NCBI RefSeq assembly: GCF_019931675.1
Contig: NZ_CP082922.1
Span: forward strand, 1,999,001-2,063,000
Length of the DNA stretch: 64,000 bases
Direction: 5' to 3'
Source of the DNA: Nocardioides rotundus
GTDB taxonomy: Bacteria > Actinomycetota > Actinomycetes > Propionibacteriales > Nocardioidaceae
Positions within the stretch are counted from its first letter, which is position 1; every line of letters starts with the position of its first letter. A model generated the notes under the pieces. It did no database searches. It saw only the letters and a list, made by a program, of their open reading frames with translations, and was not told where the DNA came from. The translations under genes were made by a program, and so were the position numbers. This document shows positions 25,983 to 34,940 of this stretch, in pieces.

Positions 25983-26897
25983 ATGAACCAGTTGCCCCAA
26001 CCACGAGCCGCGACAGTCCGGTGGAGTCCGCGGCTCCTCAACGACATCGTCAACGCACCGGATCTCGCTACGGCGGCGGAACACCTGGGGGTCAACGGCA
26101 TCCCCGTGTTTCCGTGCGTCCCCTGCGGCAAGCGCCCGCTGACCGCCCACGGCTTCCAGGACGCCAGCGCCGAGCGGGACGTCCTCGACTTCTGGTGGCG
26201 GCGACACCCTGACGCCAACATCGGCGTGCCTACAGGCGCGGCCGGTGGCGTCGACGTGGTCGACGTCGATGTTCACAAGACCGTCTCCGGATACCCCGCC
26301 TTCGAGCACGCACGCCGGGCCGGCTTCGTCGAAGGCTGGGCCTGGCTGGTCCGCACCCCGTCAGGCGGACTGCACGCCTACTTCCTCCACACAGGCGAGC
26401 GCGAGCAGCGGTCGTGGCAGGTGCCGGGCAAGCACATCGACTTCCGGGGCGATGGCGGCTACATCATCGTCCCGCCCTCCCGGGTGACCGGCGAGGACGG
26501 TGTGACCCGCAGCTACGAGCAGATCGCGATCGCCTCCCACCATCCCGCCGCGGTGGACGCCAACGGGCTCCGAGGGTTCCTCGACCCGCCCCGGCCAATG
26601 CGCCCACCCACCGACCTCCCGGCCGTCGGCGCGAGACCGGACAAGCTCGCCGCGTGGGTCGCATCCCGCCCCGAAGGAGGCCGCAATGGTGGCCTCTTCT
26701 GGGCGGCCTGCCGGATGGCCGAAGAGGGCCACGACCTGAGCACAACGACCTCCCTGCTCGGCCCGGCGGCGTACACCGCCGGGCTCCCGGAGCGGGAAGC
26801 GATGGTGACGATCCGGTCGGCGTACCGGATCGCGACTCGACTCGGGCAGGCGAGCCAGCCGCGCCCTACGAACGCGGTTGAGGCGGTGGGACTGTGA
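25983..26897 (+). CDS. Bifunctional DNA primase/polymerase (prim-pol)
   Basis: 304 residues from ATG 25983. The archaeo-eukaryotic primase-like domain has GIPVFPCVPCGKRPLTAHGF near residue 30, then WWRRHPDANIGVPTGAAGGV and VVDVDVH, whose acidic residues form the metal site. HAYFLHTGE and GKHIDFRGDGGYIIVPPS follow. It would prime or replicate the excised element. The C-terminal 60 residues resemble a PriCT-type helical tail (RNGGLFWAACRMAEEGHDLS). It overlaps the next gene by four bases. Confidence 0.88.
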   Translation: MNQLPQPRAATVRWSPRLLNDIVNAPDLATAAEHLGVNGIPVFPCVPCGKRPLTAHGFQDASAERDVLDFWWRRHPDANIGVPTGAAGGVDVVDVDVHKTVSGYPAFEHARRAGFVEGWAWLVRTPSGGLHAYFLHTGEREQRSWQVPGKHIDFRGDGGYIIVPPSRVTGEDGVTRSYEQIAIASHHPAAVDANGLRGFLDPPRPMRPPTDLPAVGARPDKLAAWVASRPEGGRNGGLFWAACRMAEEGHDLSTTTSLLGPAAYTAGLPEREAMVTIRSAYRIATRLGQASQPRPTNAVEAVGL

Positions 26898-27268
26898 ACA
26901 CGCCGGACCCCTACGTGCGCCACCTCGACCGCACTCCCCCAGAACCTGCTCCGACCCCGGATGCCGAGAAGGCGGTCGATGCCCTCGCCGTCTACAAGGA
27001 CCCGTCGGTCCCGACCTCCGGTGCCCGGCAGGAGACAGACCGATCTCATCCGAGCGTCGCCTGGGTTCGTCCTAGCGAGATGCCGACTCTGCTCGGCTCG
27101 AAGTTCGTACGTCGCGGCATCGACCTCCAGGCCGAGCTGACCCGCCGCGCGCGTCGTACCCCTGGCTCTGCCGTCTCCAAGGCGTCGCGCCGCATCACCC
27201 GCACCTCGATCGCTCGACCTGAAACCACACGTCCGAGCATCACCGACCAAGAAGGACTCGGGCTATGA
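26894..27268 (+). CDS. Hypothetical protein of the conjugative element
   Basis: 124 residues from GTG 26894 (GTGA overlap). The first half is Pro/Asp-rich and low in structure. The second half is basic (KFVRRGIDLQAELTRRARRT), suggesting DNA or RNA contact. I do not recognise a family. It is coupled at both ends to neighbours, so it belongs to the replication and partition block. Confidence 0.6.
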   Translation: MNTPDPYVRHLDRTPPEPAPTPDAEKAVDALAVYKDPSVPTSGARQETDRSHPSVAWVRPSEMPTLLGSKFVRRGIDLQAELTRRARRTPGSAVSKASRRITRTSIARPETTRPSITDQEGLGL

Positions 27269-28113
27269 CCGCACCAACCTATGCAACCGCTGAGGGGCTG
27301 CGGCTCCTCTTGCTCGACCTCGCGTACGCCGGTCGGCACGCATGGCAGACCAGCCCGGAAGCCGCCGAGCTGATGACCTACGCGATGGACAAGTACGCCG
27401 GCCTCGCCCACAAGCACGGCCTCGAGCCGAGCGATGCTGCCGTCGCCGCTTTCGAGGTGATGCGGATGCGATCCACTCGCGTCGCCGAGGACCCCTGGGC
27501 CGTCGTCACCCATGCGGTCGAGCTGAGCCTGATCTACGAGTCCCGGGCCGAGGGACTGCTCTGCTCGACCGGACGGGCGCGCAAGACAGCCGGCCTCGAT
27601 TACCACGACGCCGAGCGGTTCGCTGATCGTGATTCTGAGATCGCGGACTATCACCCGGCGTTCCACTTCTTCGCCAAGATGGCGGACCCGTACGGCGAGA
27701 AGGAGGACAACGTTGACGGCGAGCCGACCAACGCGTTCTTCGCCCTCGACACCGTTGTGGAGTTCTTCGTAGAACTCGGTTGGCCCCCCACCAGTGCGCG
27801 GCTCGCGATGGAATACATCGCCGCTCGGCTCAGTCGCTGCGGTAAGCCCGAGATCGCCTACAGGTCTCTGCTCCGAGAAGGCGACGGCCCAGGATTCCTA
27901 GACATCGGGCAAGACGCGTGGATTGACGTGCTCCGCGCCGTGCTTGGTGACCCGCACCCCGACTTCGAGGGCACAACGCGGGGCCTCGGACTCCTCAAGC
28001 GCGTAGCAATGGGCTTCCCTGCCACTGAGCACTTCGACGACCACGGACTCGTCCACATGGTTGAGGCAGCCGCACCGGACTTCACCAACGAGCCAGGTGA
28101 GACGTATGTCTGA
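27265..28113 (+). CDS. Conserved hypothetical protein of the conjugative element
   Basis: 282 residues, soluble, with no signal peptide or membrane helix. It has aromatic-rich stretches (FHFFAKMADPYGEKED, FFALDTVVEFFVELGW) and a helical C-terminus. Its start overlaps the preceding stop and its end overlaps the parB start by eight bases. The family is not recognised; position suggests a role in replication, partition or copy control. Confidence 0.6.
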   Translation: MTAPTYATAEGLRLLLLDLAYAGRHAWQTSPEAAELMTYAMDKYAGLAHKHGLEPSDAAVAAFEVMRMRSTRVAEDPWAVVTHAVELSLIYESRAEGLLCSTGRARKTAGLDYHDAERFADRDSEIADYHPAFHFFAKMADPYGEKEDNVDGEPTNAFFALDTVVEFFVELGWPPTSARLAMEYIAARLSRCGKPEIAYRSLLREGDGPGFLDIGQDAWIDVLRAVLGDPHPDFEGTTRGLGLLKRVAMGFPATEHFDDHGLVHMVEAAAPDFTNEPGETYV

Positions 28114-29092
28114 GCGCGGCCACATCGAGCTCGACCGCTCCGTCAGCACCATCGTCGTCGGCGAACGCCACCGCCGGGACACCGGCGACCTGACCCCCCT
28201 GATGGACTCCTTGAAGCGAGTCGGCCTTCTTCAACCCGTCACCATCACACCCGACGGCTACTTGATCTGCGGCTACCGCCGCCTCGAAGCGGCCAAGAAG
28301 CTCGGATGGCACACCCTGCGTGTGTGGGTGAGGTCCGGGATCAGCGACGAGCTGACCCGGCTCCTCGCCGAGCGCGACGAGAACACAACGCACAAGCCGC
28401 TCTCCAACATCGAGGCCGCGCATCTGTACGACGAGATGAAGACCCTCCTCCAGGAGGATGCAGCCCGGCGTCAGAGGGCGTCGCAGTTCGGACACGAAGA
28501 TGACAAAACTGCAGGCCAGCCCGGTGGTTCCGAATCGGAACCACCGGGAGCACCCGGCAGGACTCGACACCAGGCGGCCCTTCTGGTCACGCAGCGGGCA
28601 TCCCACACCCGGCTGGAGGCGATCCTGGAGATGGAGCGCGTGGCTGCTGACCGCGAACTCCCAAAGGACGTCCGGAAGGTCGCCGAGGACGAGCTGGCCG
28701 CAATCCGCAACGGCGGCCCGGTCGACCCTCGCTACCAACGCGTGATGGCCGCCAAGCGCATCGCCGCGATGATGGCGCCCGGAGCCGAGGCCAAGCTCAA
28801 CGAGGAAGCCGAAAAGGCCCTCGAGCAAGCCAAGAAGGACCGGCGTCGGCGCATCCAGGAGAACAAGCGACGGCGTGAGGAAGAGGCCGCCAACCGGAAG
28901 CGATCGACACGCTCGTTCAACCTCAAGTGGGCCGAGATGGACGGCTGGTCGAAGAGGTACGACGTCGAGCAGATCGCCCGCGAGATCAAGCCCGATGACT
29001 GGGCGCTCTTCCTGCGCGTCATCGACGAGACCAAGGCGTTCGCCGAGGCCGTCACCCTCGTCAAGGAGTCGGGCGGCACACCTGAGTCGTGA
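28106..29092 (+). CDS. ParB-like nuclease/partition protein
   Basis: 328 residues from ATG 28106. The N-terminal ParB/sulfiredoxin domain (VVGERHRRDTGDLTPLMDSL, LQPVTITPDGYLICGYRRLE) carries the GYRRLEAAK motif. A helix-turn-helix segment (LSNIEAAHLYDEM) and a very basic coiled coil follow (EQAKKDRRRRIQENKRRREE near residue 245). It may partition the excised element or act as a regulator. No ParA gene is adjacent in this block. Confidence 0.85.
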   Translation: MSERGHIELDRSVSTIVVGERHRRDTGDLTPLMDSLKRVGLLQPVTITPDGYLICGYRRLEAAKKLGWHTLRVWVRSGISDELTRLLAERDENTTHKPLSNIEAAHLYDEMKTLLQEDAARRQRASQFGHEDDKTAGQPGGSESEPPGAPGRTRHQAALLVTQRASHTRLEAILEMERVAADRELPKDVRKVAEDELAAIRNGGPVDPRYQRVMAAKRIAAMMAPGAEAKLNEEAEKALEQAKKDRRRRIQENKRRREEEAANRKRSTRSFNLKWAEMDGWSKRYDVEQIAREIKPDDWALFLRVIDETKAFAEAVTLVKESGGTPES

Positions 29093-29113
29093 CCACCCCG
29101 ACTCCCGAAGGCC

Positions 29114-29797
29114 ATGCCGATGCTCTACCCGACCACTGCTGATGACCTCCGCCGCCGGCGCCTCATCGTCGCCGGTGTCGCCTCCGCCCTGTTGCTGATC
29201 GCGTTCGTGACGTACGCCGTGCTGGTCCACCGGGCGCACTCCCCCAGCGCTGCGTCGACCAAGGCGCAGGCGCCGGTCGAGTTGACGGAGGTCCACGACG
29301 TCCCGGCAGTGACCGAACTGCCTGAACTGCGCCGGACGTCGGACCCCGAGACCTTCGCTCGTCAGGTCGCTGAGGCGATCTTCGCGTGGAACACCGCGAC
29401 GCTCGTCTCCAGGACCGACCACATCGAGCTACTAATCGAAGTCGCCGACCCGGCCGGCGAGTCCACGCCCGGCCTGGTGTCCGACCTCGACAACTACTTG
29501 CCGACGCAGGACGCGTGGGTCGAACTGACCAAATACGCGACGGAGCAATGGCTCACCGTGGACTCGGTCAGCACCCCAACCAAGTGGGCCGAGGCTGAGG
29601 CGCAGGCCGGTGACGAGCTGCTTCCCGGCACGACGGCCCTCACGATCCAGGGCACCCGCCACCGCTCCGGCATCTGGGAGGGCGAGCCGGTTTCGTCCGA
29701 GCACGACGTGGCGTTCACCATCTTCCTCGTCTGCGCGCCGTCGTACCCCGAGTGTCACCTGCTCCGGCTGTCGATGCTCGACAAGCCGCTGGACTGA
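29114..29797 (+). CDS. Membrane-anchored protein of the transfer region
   Basis: 227 residues. One helix lies near residues 17-37 (RLIVAGVASALLLIAFVTYAV), and the rest is an extracytoplasmic domain with an NTF2-like feel (FARQVAEAIFAWNTATLVSR, WLTVDSVSTPTKWAE) and two cysteines near the end (VCAPSYPECHLL). Such proteins resemble VirB8-type or Mce-associated components of actinobacterial transfer systems. It is followed after three bases by the M23 peptidase gene. VirB8-like role is an inference. Confidence 0.6.
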   Translation: MPMLYPTTADDLRRRRLIVAGVASALLLIAFVTYAVLVHRAHSPSAASTKAQAPVELTEVHDVPAVTELPELRRTSDPETFARQVAEAIFAWNTATLVSRTDHIELLIEVADPAGESTPGLVSDLDNYLPTQDAWVELTKYATEQWLTVDSVSTPTKWAEAEAQAGDELLPGTTALTIQGTRHRSGIWEGEPVSSEHDVAFTIFLVCAPSYPECHLLRLSMLDKPLD

Positions 29798-29800
29798 CCG

Positions 29801-30883
29801 ATGGGCAAGGTCGTCGCTGGCGGGTTGGTCGCGATCCTTCTTGGCCCGGCCTGCATCCTGCTGGGTCTTGGAGCGCTCATGAGTCCAGCGGCGCAGGCCG
29901 AGAACCAGTGCCTCGTCTCGCCGGCATCTACTCCGGTCGGTGGGGCTGCGCCCAGGCTCCCCGAGACCGCCCGAGTGGTCGTCCCGCTCCCTGGCGGGAC
30001 TTGGGTGCGAACGAGTGGCTTCGGGAGGCGGGTCCACCCGGTCACCGGCGAGTACAAGCTGCACACCGGCGTCGACCTCTCCGCGCCAGCCGGGACGCAT
30101 ATCCTCGCCGCGGCCGACGGCCGTGTGGCGTTCGCCGGACCAGCCACGGGCTACGGCCACCTCATCCTGATCGAGCACACCGTCGGAGGAAAGCGGGTTG
30201 CCACCGGCTACGCCCACATGTACGCCGATGGCATCCATGTCGAAGCCGGCGATACCGTCACCGCTGGGCAGTACATCGCCGACGTCGGCTCCGACGGCTA
30301 CTCCACCGGCACACACCTGCACTTCGAGGTCCGCCCCGGTGGCACCGACGCTGCGCCAGTCGACCCGGAGCCCTGGATGGCCTCGAACGGCGCGGCAAAC
30401 GTCGAGGGTGGCTCAGCCACGAGTGCCGCAGGATGCGCCAATGGTGGTCCGGCGTCGCCGTACACCGGCAAAAGTCCCGACGGCCTTGTCGACGACCCGA
30501 CCTCTGACGGACAGATCACACAGCGGACCGCGCACATCCTCTCCCAGGTCCAGAAGAACTTCCCCGACTCCCACTGGGCGTGCTGGTCGCCGCGCTCGGG
30601 GAAGTCCGAGCACCCCCTTGGCCGAGCCTGCGACGGCACCTTCGGCAACTCGATCGGCACCGCAGCAAGCGGCCGTGCGCTCGACTACGGCTGGAAGGTC
30701 ACCAACTGGCTGAAGGAGAACGCCGAGACCCTCGGCGTTGAGTACCTCATCTGGCAGGGACGCATCTGGTCGGTAGCGCGAGCGTCCGAGGGCTGGCGAC
30801 CTTACGACGGCGGCGGGATGCACAATCCCAACCGCGTGACCGGCGGACACTACGACCATTGTCACTGGACGGCTCGGGCATAG
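29801..30883 (+). CDS. M23 family metallopeptidase, secreted cell-wall hydrolase
   Basis: 360 residues with a signal peptide or anchor at residues 1-34. The LytM domain begins near residue 70 with SGFGRRVHPVTGEYKLHTGV, where HTGVD holds the first zinc ligands, and ends with GTHLHFEVRPG near 171, the second pair. A C-terminal domain follows with CWSPRSGKSEHPLGRACDGT and GGHYDHCHWTARA, which resembles ARB_07466-type hydrolases. Peptidoglycan hydrolases of this kind open the wall for conjugation (VirB1-like role). Confidence 0.88.
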   Translation: MGKVVAGGLVAILLGPACILLGLGALMSPAAQAENQCLVSPASTPVGGAAPRLPETARVVVPLPGGTWVRTSGFGRRVHPVTGEYKLHTGVDLSAPAGTHILAAADGRVAFAGPATGYGHLILIEHTVGGKRVATGYAHMYADGIHVEAGDTVTAGQYIADVGSDGYSTGTHLHFEVRPGGTDAAPVDPEPWMASNGAANVEGGSATSAAGCANGGPASPYTGKSPDGLVDDPTSDGQITQRTAHILSQVQKNFPDSHWACWSPRSGKSEHPLGRACDGTFGNSIGTAASGRALDYGWKVTNWLKENAETLGVEYLIWQGRIWSVARASEGWRPYDGGGMHNPNRVTGGHYDHCHWTARA

Positions 30884-30889
30884 CACCTG

Positions 30890-31183
30890 ATGACCATGAA
30901 GATCCCCGCGATTCTGTCTCTCGTCGGCCCCGACTTCGGTGCCGTCGGCGGCTCTAGCCAACTCCGCGCCATCGTCGGTGCGCTGCTGACCTACGGGTTG
31001 ATCGTCGCCGTCCTGATGGTTGTCATCTGCGCGGCGACGTGGGCCATCGGCTCCTCCAACGGGAGCTGGCAGACGGCGAGCAAGGGCAAGACCGGCCTCT
31101 TCGTCGCGCTCGGCGGCGCGGTCCTCACGGGTGGCGCGCTCGCGTGGGCCAACTGGCTCCTCGAAGTGGGAGCGACGTTGTGA
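30890..31183 (+). CDS. Small two-helix membrane protein, DUF6112-like (VirB2-like)
   Basis: 97 residues. Two helices (AIVGALLTYGLIVAVLMVVI and GLFVALGGAVLTGGALAWAN) are separated by a short polar loop that contains SSNGSWQTASKGK, a pattern of the actinobacterial DUF6112 family. A second copy of the same type lies at 34595-34912. By size and topology it could be the transfer pilin. The ATG follows the peptidase gene by six bases, and its stop overlaps the next gene (GTGA). Confidence 0.75.
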   Translation: MTMKIPAILSLVGPDFGAVGGSSQLRAIVGALLTYGLIVAVLMVVICAATWAIGSSNGSWQTASKGKTGLFVALGGAVLTGGALAWANWLLEVGATL

Positions 31184-31920
31184 GCGAGGAGCAGCTCGCC
31201 TTCGACATCGAGGGCATGCTCCACGAGGCGGCCGTCGAGTCGACTCCCGAGTGGCGTGGTGCTCCCCTGCACTTCACCACGGCCTACTACCCGCCTGCCG
31301 ATCTCGATGCCGCCTTCGAGCACTGGCAGTTCCTCCACGCCCACGACACGACCCACGTCCACAGCCGCATGTGGCGCCACTCGATCACCGTCCCCGAGAA
31401 CGCCCAGGTCGCGGGCCACGGGTCCGCGCTCTACACAACAGACTTGCGTTGTGAGCTGTGGAAGCACGCCGACCGGCACGAGTCGTGCCAGTGTGTCGGC
31501 GATCTGATGCACCAGGCGATCTGTGAACCGTGCGAGTGGAACGCGATCACCGACCACGAGAACGTCGCTGTCGAGTTGTGGCACGACCACGGGCTCCCGG
31601 GCTGGCGCGAACTCCCGATCGTCCCGTCGAGGTTGCGTGCGATGGACAGGGACCAGATGTCCAAAGCCACGAAGAAGTGGATCGCCAAGAACTACCCCGA
31701 GTCCATGCAGGTGCCCGGTGCGCCGATGATCACGGAGCGTCGCCCCTTCGGCACGCGGCACGTCCCCGGCCGCTCGCCCTGGGGCGGCTACGACATCTCC
31801 CACACGGCCGTGGGCCCTGACCGCATCGTCGAGGGAGCCAAGCCCCTCCGCCGTACCCACGACTGTCCGCTGGAGTCGACCCGATCGATCGCGCCGTCAG
31901 GCATCGGCCTCGGCGACTGA
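31180..31920 (+). CDS. DUF6349-like conserved protein of the conjugative element
   Basis: 246 residues from GTG 31180, overlapping the preceding stop. It is soluble and rich in His, Trp and Cys: HSRMWRHSITV, LRCELWKHADRHESCQCVGD, AICEPCEWNAI, VELWHDHGLPGW. The clustered Cys and His suggest a metal site. The family is found in actinobacterial conjugative elements; its function is unknown. Its end is two bases from the convergent sigma factor gene. Confidence 0.65.
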   Translation: MSEEQLAFDIEGMLHEAAVESTPEWRGAPLHFTTAYYPPADLDAAFEHWQFLHAHDTTHVHSRMWRHSITVPENAQVAGHGSALYTTDLRCELWKHADRHESCQCVGDLMHQAICEPCEWNAITDHENVAVELWHDHGLPGWRELPIVPSRLRAMDRDQMSKATKKWIAKNYPESMQVPGAPMITERRPFGTRHVPGRSPWGGYDISHTAVGPDRIVEGAKPLRRTHDCPLESTRSIAPSGIGLGD

Positions 31921-31921
31921 G

Positions 31922-32437
31922 TTAGTTCCCCAGCCGAGTCTTTAGGTCTTCCCGGGCGCGGTGATACCTGCTGCGGATGGTGCCAGCCGGCTTACCTAGG
32001 TGCTGTGCGACCTCCGCCAAGCTCAGACCGTCCCAATGAACAAGTCGAATGATCTCCCGATCCAGCGGCTTGAGACCGTCCAAGGCCGTTCGGAGATCAA
32101 GCACTCGCACATCCGTGTCAAGTTTTTCCACCTCTGTTGCGAGCTCGCCGCGGAGGCGGTCAGCAAGTGCGTTGCGGCGGCGGCCGGCTCGACGATGCGT
32201 TGCTAAGACCCTCCGAGCTATCCCGAACGCCCACATCCTTGCCGACTGTCCATCCGTCGGGATGGACGTGGCTCTCCGCCACAAGACGACGACCGTCTCG
32301 CTGACCAGGTCTGCGGCGTCGGCCTGCGGATCGACACGGCGCAGGAAGTAGTTGAGAAGCATGGGGCTGATTTCGGAGATCCATTCACCGAACTCGGCCT
32401 CCGAAGGAGACGACCGCACGGCCTCGTCGACCGTCAC
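31922..32437 (-). CDS. ECF-type RNA polymerase sigma factor
   Basis: 171 residues from GTG 32437. Region 2 reads LLNYFLRRVDPQADAADLVS, then ETVVVLWRR. Region 4 is RTALDGLKPLDREIIRLVHW followed by LSLAEVAQHLGKPAGTIRSR, a clear helix-turn-helix. Its start codon overlaps the original stop of the membrane partner gene (GTGA, reconstructed), so the two formed a translationally coupled pair before an IS256 element landed between them. Targets are unknown; the DUF6112-flanked position suggests control of transfer genes. Confidence 0.85.
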   Translation of the reverse strand: MTVDEAVRSSPSEAEFGEWISEISPMLLNYFLRRVDPQADAADLVSETVVVLWRRATSIPTDGQSARMWAFGIARRVLATHRRAGRRRNALADRLRGELATEVEKLDTDVRVLDLRTALDGLKPLDREIIRLVHWDGLSLAEVAQHLGKPAGTIRSRYHRAREDLKTRLGN

Positions 32438-32462
32438 CGTTCGTCATCCGCCAAACAAGTCG

Positions 32463-33885
32463 AGTTGAGTCCCCGATAGTGGTGTAGCGCGGTCGCCGAG
32501 ATCGTCGCCGGCGTGTACGTCGGCGCGGGCGCGGCCACCGCGTGATCCTTCGAGTCAACCTTCTACCGAATCCTCGAGGACCATCACGATGACCGCTCCC
32601 CACATTGTCGACCCTGCCGGCCTGCTTGGCGAAGCACTCGCCGAAGCCTCGCCCGATCTGATGCGCGATCTGCTGCAGACGATGATCAACGCCCTGCTGT
32701 GCGCCGATGCCGATGCGGTGGTCGGCGCCGAATACGGCCGACCCACACCCGGCCGGACGACGCAGCGCAACGGCTACCGCCACCGCGACCTAGACACCCG
32801 GGTCGGCACCATCGACGTCGCGATCCCCAAGCTCCGCAAGGGCACCTACTTCCCCGAGTGGCTGCTCGAGCGCCGCAAGCGCTCCGAGGCCGCGCTGATC
32901 ACCGTCGTGGCCGACTGCTACCTCGCCGGCGTGTCCACGCGGCGGATGGACAAGCTGGTCAAGACCCTGGGCATCGACTCGCTGAGCAAGTCCCAGGTCT
33001 CCCGGATGGCGGCCGAGCTCGACGAGCACGTCGAGCAGTTCCGGCACCGACCCCTCAACGACGCCGGTCCGTTCACGTTCGTGGCCGCCGACGCGTTGAC
33101 GATGAAGCTGCGCGAGGGCGGCCGGGTGATCAACGCGGTGGTGCTGCTCGCCACCGGTGTCAACGGCGACGGACACCGCGAGGTCCTCGGCATGCGCGTG
33201 GCCACCGCTGAGACCGGCCCGGTCTGGAACGAGTTCTTCGCCGACCTCGTCGCCCGCGGCCTGACCGGGGTCCGTCTGGTCACCTCAGATGCCCACGCCG
33301 GCCTGGTCGAAGCGATCGCGGCGAACCTGCCTGGAGCCTCCTGGCAGCGCTGCCGCACCCACTACGCCGCGAACCTGATGTCGGTGACGCCCAAGACCAT
33401 GTGGCCCGCGGTCAAGGCGATGCTGCACTCGGTCTACGACCAACCCGACCGGCCCGCGGTCCATGCCCAGTTCGACCGGCTCCTGGACTACGTCGACGGC
33501 AAGCTCCCCGAGGTCCACGACCACCTCGACACCGCCCGCGCGGACATCCTGGCCTTCACCGGCTTCCCCAAGGACGTGTGGACCCAGATCTGGTCCAACA
33601 ACCCCGCCGAACGCCTCAACCGCGAGATCCGCCGCCGCACCGACTCCGTGGGCATCTTCCCCACCCGCGACGCCATCATCCGACTCGTCGGAGCCGTGCT
33701 GGCCGAGCAGACCGACGAATGGGCCGAAGGCCGCCGCTACCTCGGACTCGAGGTCCTCGCCCGCTGCCGGGTCAACATCATCCCCACCACCGAACCCGAG
33801 ATCGGAGCCGATAACCTCCCCGCCCTGACCGCCTGAGCCACCACGAAGGAGAACGCAGCGCTACACCACTACCCGGGACTTGACC
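32463..33885 (+). mobile_element. IS256-family insertion sequence between anti-sigma-like and sigma genes
   Basis: 1423 bp. The ends form an imperfect inverted repeat of about 28 bases; the inner 14 bases, TAGTGGTGTAGCGC, are identical at both ends. The outer parts are AGTTGAGTCCCCGA on the left and GGTCAAGTCCCGGG on the right. It is flanked by the 8-bp direct repeat ACAAGTCG (32455-32462 and 33886-33893), the usual IS256 length. Confidence 0.93.
32589..33836 (+). CDS. IS256-family (mutator type) transposase
   Basis: 415 residues, full length. It shows [20 protein letters not shown], the family N-terminal region, then the acidic core in [23 protein letters not shown] and [20 protein letters not shown]. 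It is intact and probably active. Transcription runs opposite to the sigma and anti-sigma genes it separates. Confidence 0.94.
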   Translation: MTAPHIVDPAGLLGEALAEASPDLMRDLLQTMINALLCADADAVVGAEYGRPTPGRTTQRNGYRHRDLDTRVGTIDVAIPKLRKGTYFPEWLLERRKRSEAALITVVADCYLAGVSTRRMDKLVKTLGIDSLSKSQVSRMAAELDEHVEQFRHRPLNDAGPFTFVAADALTMKLREGGRVINAVVLLATGVNGDGHREVLGMRVATAETGPVWNEFFADLVARGLTGVRLVTSDAHAGLVEAIAANLPGASWQRCRTHYAANLMSVTPKTMWPAVKAMLHSVYDQPDRPAVHAQFDRLLDYVDGKLPEVHDHLDTARADILAFTGFPKDVWTQIWSNNPAERLNREIRRRTDSVGIFPTRDAIIRLVGAVLAEQTDEWAEGRRYLGLEVLARCRVNIIPTTEPEIGADNLPALTA

Positions 33886-34455
33886 ACAAGTCGCCGCGTA
33901 GCCCGCCAACATCGGTCCACCGGTGGCCTCACCCGGACGGCTGAGGTCAGGGACAACGACCCGCGCCTTGGCGAAGAACTCCTGCTTCAGCGCTCCGTAG
34001 ACCGCGTCGAGACTATCTTCCCCTTCACGCACGTTTCCTACCGTTGCGGTGACGATGGGAGACCAGTCAGTGTCGGCGGCGAGTGCGTTGACCTCGCTCA
34101 ACTGCTCATCGGAGAGCCCCTCGAACTCCATGTAGAGCCTGCAAGTCTCGGGCTTTCCTGTGTCGCGGGTCCAGTCAACCGAGATCGGGGCGCTGAGCCT
34201 CTGCGTTTTCGCGTCCATGTCCTGAAAGGGCGGGATGCTGAGTAGGTAGGCCGAAGTGGTGCCCGCGGCCATGAGCAGGAAAGTGGCCGCGACAGCCCCT
34301 CCGGCAACGACGAGCGGCCGGCGGCCCGCTAGTCGCCGCTTCGCGTTCGCGCGGCCCCCGGCGACGATGGCAAGGCTACGTGCGAGCGACTCTGCACGTT
34401 CGGTGGCACGAGGCGCAGCCTCCTGAAGAAGGAGGTCGAGTTCCTGATCGTTCAT
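33778..34455 (-). CDS. Anti-sigma-factor-like membrane protein with IS-altered C-terminus
   Basis: 225 residues as present. The start is ATG 34455, preceded by GGGAG; an ATG at 34467 is in frame but has a poorer site. A cytoplasmic N-terminus ([20 protein letters not shown]), one helix ([21 protein letters not shown]), then an extracytoplasmic domain ending [12 protein letters not shown]. After that cysteine (codon 190) the frame runs into the IS256 element and adds about 35 foreign residues. Without the IS the protein ends six residues later (LADDER) at a stop that overlaps the sigma start. The pairing suggests an anti-sigma or a co-regulated membrane partner. Confidence 0.75.
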   Translation of the reverse strand: MNDQELDLLLQEAAPRATERAESLARSLAIVAGGRANAKRRLAGRRPLVVAGGAVAATFLLMAAGTTSAYLLSIPPFQDMDAKTQRLSAPISVDWTRDTGKPETCRLYMEFEGLSDEQLSEVNALAADTDWSPIVTATVGNVREGEDSLDAVYGALKQEFFAKARVVVPDLSRPGEATGGPMLAGYAATCGQVPGSGVALRSPSWWLRRSGRGGYRLRSRVRWWG

Positions 34456-34594
34456 GTTGACTCCCATTGTCAGTCATGGCTTCACATACCTCCTGACCAC
34501 CTGAACTCAGAACGTTGCATCACAACCTCGACTTTCTTGGCGAGCCGGAGCGCACACCTGACTGGGTGAACTAGCTACTCACTCAGGAGGAATC

Positions 34595-34912
34595 GTGATC
34601 AACCTCGGTCTACCCAGCACGGTCGTGTCACTGTTGCCGCAGGACATCAACATCGGCCCGAACTCCAACGGGCTGCCGGGCATCAGCCAGCTCAAGAACA
34701 TCGTTGGCGCGACGATGACCGTCGGCCTCATCCTCGCCGTACTCGCCCTGATCGTCTCGGCGGTCGTCTGGGCACTCGGCGCGAACTCGTCGAACCCGCA
34801 CTTGGCTGGTCGCGGCAAGTTCGGCGTTCTGGTCGGGCTCGGTGCCGCGATCATCACCGGCGCGTCCGTCGCGCTCGTCAACTTCTTCTGGAACGTCGGC
34901 CAGTCGGTCTGA
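34595..34912 (+). CDS. Small two-helix membrane protein, DUF6112-like (VirB2-like), second copy
   Basis: 105 residues from GTG 34595, with a perfect AGGAGG five bases upstream. Helix 1 is TMTVGLILAVLALIVSAVVW and helix 2 lies in VLVGLGAAIITGASVALVNF; between them ANSSNPHLAGRGK matches the polar loop of the copy at 30890. It directly precedes the VirB6-like gene, a typical place for a transfer pilin. The strong ribosome-binding site fits high expression. Confidence 0.78.
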   Translation: MINLGLPSTVVSLLPQDINIGPNSNGLPGISQLKNIVGATMTVGLILAVLALIVSAVVWALGANSSNPHLAGRGKFGVLVGLGAAIITGASVALVNFFWNVGQSV

Positions 34913-34940
34913 CCCGCGCGAGCACGAGAGGAACACGACG

